The notes under the pieces: generated by a model
Seen by the model: only the letters and a program-made list of their open reading frames with translations
Database searches by the model: none
Told to the model about the DNA's origin: nothing
Translations under genes and position numbers: made by a program
Shown here: in pieces, positions 1-4,803 of the stretch
How positions within the stretch are numbered: the stretch's first letter is position 1
How the letters are laid out: each line of letters begins with the position of its first letter
Assembly (NCBI GenBank): GCA_030146445.1
Contig: JASLBT010000335.1
Span: 1-9,244 of the forward strand
DNA length: 9,244 nucleotides
Reading direction: 5' to 3'
DNA from: Segetibacter sp.
GTDB taxonomy: Bacteria > Bacteroidota > Bacteroidia > Chitinophagales > Chitinophagaceae

Positions 1-1
1 C

Positions 2-550
2 TGGCAGCCGGGAAAAGTGGTCGACGTTTGGGCCTACTACAACCAGGCTGACGAAGCAGAGCTGTTTTTGAACAATGTATCACTAGGCGTTAAGAAGAAG
101 TCAGGCGATACGCTGCATGTAAAATGGCAGGTTCCTTTTCATCCGGGAGTGCTAAAGGTTGTAACGAAGAAAAATGGCAAAGTAGTTTTAACCCAACAAC
201 GTGTGACCGCGGGCAAACCTGCAGCGATCAGGCTTTCAGCGGACCGCAGCAACATCAAGGCGAATGGGAATGACTTGTCATTTGTAAAAGTGACCATTAT
301 CGATGCAAATGGGAATGTCGTGCCCGATGCAGACAACCTCGTTAAATTTCGACTATCCGGTAATGGCTTTATTGCCGGGGTCGACAACGGCTTACAAACA
401 AGCCTCGAACCTTTCAAGGCAAATCAGCGGAAAGCATTCAACGGGCTGTGCCTGACCATTCTCCAATCCAATGGTAGACCCGGAGCCATTACGCTGGAAG
501 CCGAAGCTGAAGGTTTAAAATCATCTCGGGTAGTTATTAACGCCAGGTAA
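2..550 (+). CDS. Glycoside hydrolase family 2 (beta-galactosidase-like), C-terminal end, partial
   Basis: Only the last 182 or so residues are present; the reading frame is already open at base 2 (W-Q-P-G-K-V-V-D-V-W), so the GTG at 17 is an internal valine and not a start. Residues from about 6 to 70 match the DUF4982-type beta-sandwich seen in Bacteroidota GH2 enzymes (pattern DVWAYYNQADEAELFLNN, then a glycine-rich turn and a K-W-x-V-P-F-x-P-G strand). The rest (from TAGKPAAIRLSADRS onward, with VDNG and the closing AITLEAEAEGL strand) matches the C-terminal GH2 domain 5 that follows it. The catalytic TIM barrel lies outside the window, so substrate cannot be judged; family members act on beta-galactosides or related beta-glycans, normally exported. 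Stop TAA at 548-550. No linked gene follows closely. Confident about family, not about activity. Confidence 0.88.
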   Translation, partial: WQPGKVVDVWAYYNQADEAELFLNNVSLGVKKKSGDTLHVKWQVPFHPGVLKVVTKKNGKVVLTQQRVTAGKPAAIRLSADRSNIKANGNDLSFVKVTIIDANGNVVPDADNLVKFRLSGNGFIAGVDNGLQTSLEPFKANQRKAFNGLCLTILQSNGRPGAITLEAEAEGLKSSRVVINAR

Positions 551-965
551 AGTCAGCGTACAAGGGTGCTGGCTGCATTATGGTATAAGTTCTAATTGTC
601 ACCAGGTTCTCGTAGCGCTTATCCGGGGCTACCTCGGCATGATCGGCAGAAAGTCAATGTTAGCGAGACCGTACATCAATACAGCTTTGAGATGCTATTT
701 GAACACCAGAAATATCACATGGTATCCCGCGTTTTCAAACATGTGCCTTGCTATGTACGATATGTAGACCGAGGAAAGACATAGATTAAGGCACCGGTTT
801 CTCTACGTGCTTCAATGTAAGAATAGGTGTCTCCGGTAAAAACCTCGAATCACTGGGACGCCGGCAAACATAAACCCGCAACACCGGGTCTCCCAGGCAC
901 TTCCGTACCCACATTTTCTGTAGCTTAGTACCGTTATCGCATCGACGACAATTAAACATAACGTT
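551..965. other. Intergenic stretch without a supported gene
   Basis: These 415 bases separate the GH2 tail from the TldD-like gene. Frames here are short and resemble no family I know, including a 62-codon frame at 596-784. Just after the GH2 stop, an imperfect 7-bp stem (551-557 with 568-574, one G-U pair) could be a weak transcription end, but no T-run follows. A nested hairpin lies at 853-896. I could not identify a Bacteroidota-type promoter (TTTG / TAnnTTTG) before 966. Confidence 0.6.
853..896 (+). other. Nested hairpin in the leader of the TldD-like gene
   Basis: The inner stem ACCCG (874-878) pairs with CGGGT (885-889) around a six-base loop. The outer stem CTGGGA (853-858) pairs with TCCCAG (891-896). 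The left arm has a 15-base bulge and the right arm a single unpaired base. It ends 69 bases before the TTG start at 966, so it could be part of the 5' leader. No function is known; pairing by chance is possible. Confidence 0.3.
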
Positions 966-2600
966 TTGAAAAGAAGGGATTTCTTACACTTAGCCGGTAT
1001 CGGTATTGGTGCTTCTGTACTGGACTCAATCCCGGTATTTGGCGCCCCGGTTTCCGTCGAACAGGCATTAACACCTGTCGACAATATGCTCAAAAAGCAA
1101 ATGGCAGACATCGCCCTTAACGAAGGCAGGAGCAAAGGGGCAACCTATGTAGACGTACGCCTGGGCCGATACCTCAACCAGTTTATCAATACAAGGGAGA
1201 AAAAAGTCGAAAATGTCTCCAACACCGAATCGTATGGCATGGGTATCCGCGTTATCGCCAACGGATGCTGGGGTTTTGCCGCCACAGACAACCTTACCAA
1301 AGAGAACATCGCCAAAACGGCTGCCCTTGCCGTGCAGATAGCAAAGGTGAATGCCCGCTTATTAACAGAGCCGCTGAAACTCGCGCCGCAAGAGGGATAT
1401 GGAGAGGTAAGCTGGAAAACCCCCATTGAAAAGAATGCCTTTGAAGTGCCCATCAAGGAAAAAATCGACCTCTTGCTTCGGGTAAATGACGTGGCCATGC
1501 GCAATGGTGCCACCTTTGCAACGTCCTCACTGTTCCAGGTGAATGAACAGAAATATTTCGCTTCAACAGATGGTTCTTATATCGACCAGGACATCCACCG
1601 CATCTGGCCAACATTCACAATCACGAAAACGGATAAGCAGTCAGGAAGGTTCGAGACCCGGAATGCCCTCAGTGCGCCCGTTGGAATGGGTTACGAATAC
1701 CTCGTACCTGATACTACAGAAGAAATACAGGGACACCTTGTTTTGTACAAAAAACGGTACAACATGTTGGAAGACGCCCGTGCCGCCGCCAGCCATGTCG
1801 ACCAGAAGTTGAAAGCAAAACCGGTCGAACCTGGAAAGTATGACCTGGTGATCGATCCCACCAATCTTTTCCTCACCATTCACGAATCGGTTGGCCATCC
1901 AACAGAACTCGACCGTGTACTCGGTTATGAGGCCAACTACGCCGGAACAAGCTTTCTCACGCTCGACAAGTGGAAAGCCGGCAATTTCAATTTTGGCAAC
2001 AAACTCGTGAACTTTCATGCTGACAAAACTGCTCCAGGCTCGCTCGCCGCAGTCGGATACGATGATGAGGGTGTAAAGTGTAAAGACTGGCCAATAATTA
2101 AAGACGGGGTACTTGTAAGTTACCAAACCATTCGTGACCAGGCGCATATCATCGGGCTGAACGAGTCGCAGGGTTGCTGTTATGCCGACAACTGGAACAG
2201 CGTCCAGTTTCAGCGCATGCCAAATGTTTCACTGCTGCCGGGGAAAACCCCACTGAAAGCAGTAGACATGATCAAAAACGTTGAAAAAGGAATATATATC
2301 CTCGGGCGAAATTCTTACAGTATCGACCAGCAACGTTACAACTTCCAGTTTAGCGGGCAACTTTGTTTCGAGATCAAAAACGGAAAGGTTGGTGGATTAC
2401 TGAAGGACGTGGCGTATCAATCGAATACACAGGAGTTCTGGAATTCTACAGCTGCCATCTGCGACCAGTCTGATTACCGGCTGGGAGGTTCGTTTTTCGA
2501 TGGTAAGGGGCAGCCTTCTCAGGTCAGTGCGGTATCACACGGTTGTGCTACCACGCGGTTCAACGGGGTAAACGTGATCAACACCGGCAGGCGCATATAA
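966..2600 (+). CDS. TldD/PmbA-family metalloprotease-like protein with Tat signal
   Basis: A 544-residue protein, longer than the roughly 480 of cytosolic TldD. The start is TTG: it gives MKRRDFLHLAGIGIGA, a twin-arginine signal (RR at 3-4, hydrophobic stretch to about 26), while the next in-frame ATG is codon 41 and would remove it. The TldD signature HExxxH is present as HESVGH (residues 306-311, inside LTIHESVGHPTELDRVLGYE), with H306 and H311 as probable zinc ligands and E307 as the catalytic acid/base. The C-terminus has GGSFFDGKGQ (507-516), then SHGC (524-527) and a closing VNVINTGRR. Characterised TldD works with TldE/PmbA as a peptidase that trims unstructured peptides; no partner gene lies next to this one. 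Export through Tat implies folding before transport and a periplasmic or surface site, which is inference. The family call is firm, the substrate unknown. Confidence 0.92.
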   Translation: MKRRDFLHLAGIGIGASVLDSIPVFGAPVSVEQALTPVDNMLKKQMADIALNEGRSKGATYVDVRLGRYLNQFINTREKKVENVSNTESYGMGIRVIANGCWGFAATDNLTKENIAKTAALAVQIAKVNARLLTEPLKLAPQEGYGEVSWKTPIEKNAFEVPIKEKIDLLLRVNDVAMRNGATFATSSLFQVNEQKYFASTDGSYIDQDIHRIWPTFTITKTDKQSGRFETRNALSAPVGMGYEYLVPDTTEEIQGHLVLYKKRYNMLEDARAAASHVDQKLKAKPVEPGKYDLVIDPTNLFLTIHESVGHPTELDRVLGYEANYAGTSFLTLDKWKAGNFNFGNKLVNFHADKTAPGSLAAVGYDDEGVKCKDWPIIKDGVLVSYQTIRDQAHIIGLNESQGCCYADNWNSVQFQRMPNVSLLPGKTPLKAVDMIKNVEKGIYILGRNSYSIDQQRYNFQFSGQLCFEIKNGKVGGLLKDVAYQSNTQEFWNSTAAICDQSDYRLGGSFFDGKGQPSQVSAVSHGCATTRFNGVNVINTGRRI

Positions 2601-2623
2601 TTATAGGTGTTTTAGTAAAAGCA

Positions 2624-2649
2624 AAAGCCAGGCAATATTGCCCGGCTTT
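2624..2649. terminator. Bidirectional rho-independent terminator between convergent genes
   Basis: AAAGCC (2624-2629) pairs with GGCTTT (2644-2649), enclosing the perfect palindrome GGCAATATTGCC (2631-2642). The single odd pair (2630/2643) is A-C when read on the plus strand but a G-U wobble on the minus strand, so the minus-strand stem is continuous. T-rich sequence follows on both sides (CTTTCTTTATTC on plus; CTTTTGCTTTTAC on minus). It sits 24 bases after the TldD-like stop and 25 bases after the minus-strand stop at 2674, which fits ending both genes. Confidence 0.8.
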
Positions 2650-2673
2650 CTTTATTCTACTTCAACTGTTCTC

Positions 2674-3513
2674 CTATATTTCTTTGATCCATTGCTCAAC
2701 GAAGCTTCGGGCTGCCTGCACAGATGGTTTTCCGGCGCGGAAAGCAAGTTTCCAACGGCTGTCCTTTTTTTCATATTCGGGCTTAACAAAATACTTGATT
2801 CCCTTTTTCTCCACCAGCTGCGCATCAAAGTCAACGTTTTCTGTCACTTTGAGAAATTCCTGGAGCCGAACCTTGATCATGGGCATGTGATTATCCGGAT
2901 ATTTTGCTTCCCAATCCCGGATTCTTGCCTGGTAGCCCTGCTCCATTTGTTGCTTCATCGCAGGATAATTTTTTGTATAAGCTTTAATGTTTTTGTTCTC
3001 CGGGTCCTCAGCCATCTTCAAATTTTGGCGGGCGTATTCAATCATCTGATCAAAGATCTTCTTGGTATCACCGCTGGCCTTCTTCTGGCTTTCTATCGAC
3101 GAGGCCAGCGTTTCTTTGGCCCGTTTAATCATGTCTGCTTTTAATTCTTCAGGGGTCTGGATTTTTTGCAGCGGTTTTGGCTTGTACCGCGCTTTAAGCA
3201 ATGCATACTCTTTTTTAAAGTCCTCGGTTTGAACATACTGTTTTGCGTAAGCGGCTACATCTTTGGTGATGGCAGCACGGTCACCAACAGCGATGTTCTT
3301 CAGGTTTCGCATGCCATAGTAATCGAGATATCCTCCCAGAAATCCGCTGTTTATTTTACGGTTGGCCTGGTCCTTTGGAATGCCAAGCTGTGCCAGGAAA
3401 TCTCCAGCCGGTTTTACCCGGAAAGACAAAAAAGAAAAGGTGGAAAGTGCAACAAGCACGACAGGCAGTGCAGTTGCTAAAATGCTTAAGCAACGTTTGA
3501 AGTTATTTTTCAT
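2674..3513 (-). CDS. Exported or membrane-anchored helical protein of unknown function
   Basis: I take the ATG at 3513, giving 279 residues. The frame is open 23 codons further up (ATG at 3582), but that extension would overlap the upstream 74-aa gene, whereas ATG 3513 opens directly onto a basic n-region (MKNNFKRC) and a hydrophobic segment at about residues 9-31, a signal peptide or N-terminal anchor. The mature part is rich in Lys, Glu, Gln and Ala and looks largely helical. Noticeable patches are NRKINSGFLGGYLDYYG (about 52-68), AYTKNYPAMKQQ, and a C-terminal WKLAFRAGK followed by FVEQWIKEI. I recall similar unnamed proteins in Chitinophagaceae and Sphingobacteriaceae, but no named domain or catalytic motif is visible, so no function is offered. 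It is the second gene of a pair, 19 bases after the 74-aa gene, and ends at the shared hairpin terminator. Confidence 0.82.
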   Translation of the reverse strand: MKNNFKRCLSILATALPVVLVALSTFSFLSFRVKPAGDFLAQLGIPKDQANRKINSGFLGGYLDYYGMRNLKNIAVGDRAAITKDVAAYAKQYVQTEDFKKEYALLKARYKPKPLQKIQTPEELKADMIKRAKETLASSIESQKKASGDTKKIFDQMIEYARQNLKMAEDPENKNIKAYTKNYPAMKQQMEQGYQARIRDWEAKYPDNHMPMIKVRLQEFLKVTENVDFDAQLVEKKGIKYFVKPEYEKKDSRWKLAFRAGKPSVQAARSFVEQWIKEI

Positions 3514-3532
3514 GACGATTGAAGTATTATGA

Positions 3533-3757
3533 CTAGTAATTGATGAAGTGGGGGTATGAAGGCGGTGTGGCCTTTGTAACAAACTCTTTATAAGAACCGT
3601 TGTCGCGGACCGCTTCGTACTCCACTACCTTTTGTACCTGGGCGGCAGGGTCCTCGCTGGTAGAAGTATTAAAGAAGACGGTCAGGTCGGCATACACAAA
3701 AACCGGTAGGATGATAAAGGCAATGAGTACATGAAATGTAAATTTAAGCTTGCTCAT
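3533..3757 (-). CDS. Small secreted protein, 74 aa, unknown function
   Basis: The start ATG at 3757 gives MSKLKFTFHVLIAFIILPVF, a short basic n-region and a hydrophobic core at about 8-20, then VYA|D (residues 21-24), a plausible signal peptidase I site. The frame could begin at 3859, but those 34 extra residues are charged, lack hydrophobic character and would bury the signal peptide. The mature part would be only about 51 residues, acidic in the middle (TSEDPAAQVQKVVEYEAV) and ending in an aromatic, proline-containing tail (PPSYPHFINY). It has no cysteine, so it is neither a lipoprotein nor disulphide-bonded. The 19-base gap to the next gene suggests co-transcription, so the two products probably act in the same compartment. 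The codon pattern and position make it a credible gene; I recognise no family. Confidence 0.68.
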   Translation of the reverse strand: MSKLKFTFHVLIAFIILPVFVYADLTVFFNTSTSEDPAAQVQKVVEYEAVRDNGSYKEFVTKATPPSYPHFINY

Positions 3758-3795
3758 ACTATAGATTTTTCTGGTTTCAGTTGTTTGTTGTAAGT

Positions 3796-3826
3796 CAAAT
3801 TTGCGACGATCTTTTCCGTAATGAAA
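3796..3826 (-). promoter_or_regulatory. Possible Bacteroidota-type promoter for the small exported pair
   Basis: On the minus strand, CAAATTTG (3803-3796) matches seven of eight positions of the TAnnTTTG -7 box, and TTTC (3826-3823) is a three-of-four match to the TTTG -33 element, with 19 bases between them. Transcription would begin near 3790, leaving a leader of some 33 bases before ATG 3757. Both boxes are imperfect, so this is a candidate only. Confidence 0.25.
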
Positions 3827-3878
3827 TAGCTTGATGCATGAATTGTAATAATCTGGCAATGAAATGAAACATTATCGC

Positions 3879-3997
3879 AACAAAACGAAAGCTTAAACAC
3901 CCCTAAAATTTCGTTTGTTTATACTTTCGTGTGGCACTGCGGGCTAATGCATTTACATAGACCTTCAGTATACCGGTACGGCGGGATTTCGTTTGTT
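3879..3997. repeat. T-rich 12-bp direct repeat with an inverted partner
   Basis: ATTTCGTTTGTT occurs at 3908-3919 and again, identical, at 3986-3997 (78 bases apart). AACAAAACGAAA at 3879-3890 is the reverse complement of the first copy apart from one extra A (3885), so 3879-3919 can fold as an 11-bp stem with one bulge and an 18-base loop. The group lies 120-240 bases upstream of the small exported pair. It could be a set of regulator sites; no regulator is suggested by the sequence. Confidence 0.4.
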
Positions 3998-4353
3998 CCC
4001 AGGCAGTGTTTCAACAGCCTCAACCGAATTGCTGATTTCTGCGAATGAATTGTGTATTTCAGCCGCAACTACTGCTTGCAAACAGTTTAGCTAATAGCCG
4101 TTCTATCATAGCACTTAGGCTTGCCCGATCAAATTTGTAAGAACTGCTGCAATATGGTTTCGGTTCCGGAAGGTTGGTATGTGAATTCCGTATGAATTGT
4201 CGAAAACGGGCGATGAGACGTGAACCACCAGCGTATAGCATTATAAACTTAGAGTTGAATTGCATCTGCCCCGACATATAAATGACGAGAGATCGAGCCT
4301 CGAAGGTCGATTTTAACGTTTGGATGTTCAATGTTGAATGATCACCGAAGCTG

Positions 4354-4370
4354 TCGTACCGGGGGTACGA
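4354..4370. repeat. Short perfect hairpin TCGTACC-GGG-GGTACGA
   Basis: TCGTACC (4354-4360) and GGTACGA (4364-4370) form a perfect 7-bp stem closed by GGG. No T-run follows on either strand, so it is unlikely to be an intrinsic terminator. It lies 26 bases before the GTAAGCGCTTAC palindrome. Confidence 0.45.
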
Positions 4371-4395
4371 GGGATCTATTCCGCAATGATGGCAC

Positions 4396-4407
4396 GTAAG
4401 CGCTTAC
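4396..4407. promoter_or_regulatory. Perfect 12-bp palindrome, LacI-family operator-like core
   Basis: GTAAGCGCTTAC is fully symmetric with a central CG step. This is the core of sites bound by many LacI/GalR-family repressors (the CcpA-type consensus is TGWAANCGNTNWCA), but the flanking T and A of that consensus are C and T here. No gene starts nearby on either strand, and no LacI-type regulator is encoded in the window, so a role as operator is unproven. Confidence 0.3.
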
Positions 4408-4530
4408 TTTCAAATATTAAGGGGTTACATCAATGTCGGGTAGTTACGCTAGTTCGCAATTAGGCTGCGTAGCGAAACTGCAAGACACGCCATCGGGATG
4501 AACCGGGTTCGGACCGGGTGCGACGCCGCC

Positions 4531-4569
4531 GCTCTGCAGTCGGGGGGGCTGTCACTCCGACTGCACAGC
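4531..4569. repeat. Strong GC-rich hairpin in a 70% GC patch
   Basis: TGCAGTCGG (4535-4543) pairs perfectly with CCGACTGCA (4557-4565). After one C-C mismatch the stem continues with GCT (4531-4533) and AGC (4567-4569), giving 12 pairs in 13 positions around a 13-base loop with a five-G run. It is the strongest inverted repeat seen in the window apart from the convergent terminator. No T-tract follows, so a terminator is not indicated; a structured RNA or a protein-binding site is possible. Confidence 0.5.
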
Positions 4570-4803
4570 CGGGCAGGACTTTTACGACAACAATCCTATT
4601 CACCGGGGTGATAGATGCAGCCCACTACATTTGACAAAGCGTGCGATTTGGTCGTCGGCGTCGCTTGCCCAGCCGTCTTCATGAATTCATCTCGCGATGT
4701 GGGCATCGAATGGAGCTTTTTAGGGGTGCATCAATCACCGCGTTAGCGGCCGGGTACTGGTCCGGAAAGCTGTCATTCGGGGAAGAAGAAATTACGAAGT
4801 ACG

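Larger units (their letters stand above)
3860..4803. other. Large gene-free region with clustered inverted repeats
   Basis: About 940 bases carry no frame that I can support as a gene. The longest (4331 down to 4059, minus, 90 codons) has no recognisable family and no sensible start context. The left half (3860-4300) is near the window average in composition; 4481-4580 rises to 70% GC. Besides the T-rich repeat, the region holds a 7-bp hairpin (4354-4370), a 12-bp palindrome (4396-4407), a long hairpin (4531-4569) and the 10-bp palindrome ATGAATTCAT (4681-4690). I find no tRNA-like fold, CRISPR-type spacing or transposon ends. It lies past the 3' end of the beta-barrel gene and upstream of the small exported pair. 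Confidence 0.55.

Noticed and set aside
596..784. 62-codon plus-strand frame between the GH2 tail and the TldD-like gene
   Set aside because: No recognisable family, no signal or domain, high Arg/Tyr/His content and poor start context; it looks like a chance frame.
1641..2147. 168-codon minus-strand frame inside the TldD-like gene
   Set aside because: It is fully overlapped by the strongly supported TldD-like coding frame and shows no family of its own.
4059..4331. 90-codon minus-strand frame in the large gene-free region
   Set aside because: No similarity that I can recognise, a poly-Ser and mixed composition unlike neighbouring genes, and no promoter or partner gene.
4501..4523. Possible tRNA T-arm around GGTTCGGACC
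   Set aside because: The surrounding bases form a direct repeat (ACCGGGT twice), not a 5-bp T-stem, and no acceptor or anticodon arm could be placed.
4498..4611. Short frame in the GC-rich patch beginning MNRVRTGCDAAA
   Set aside because: Only 37 codons; its content follows from the high GC and the hairpin rather than from a protein pattern.
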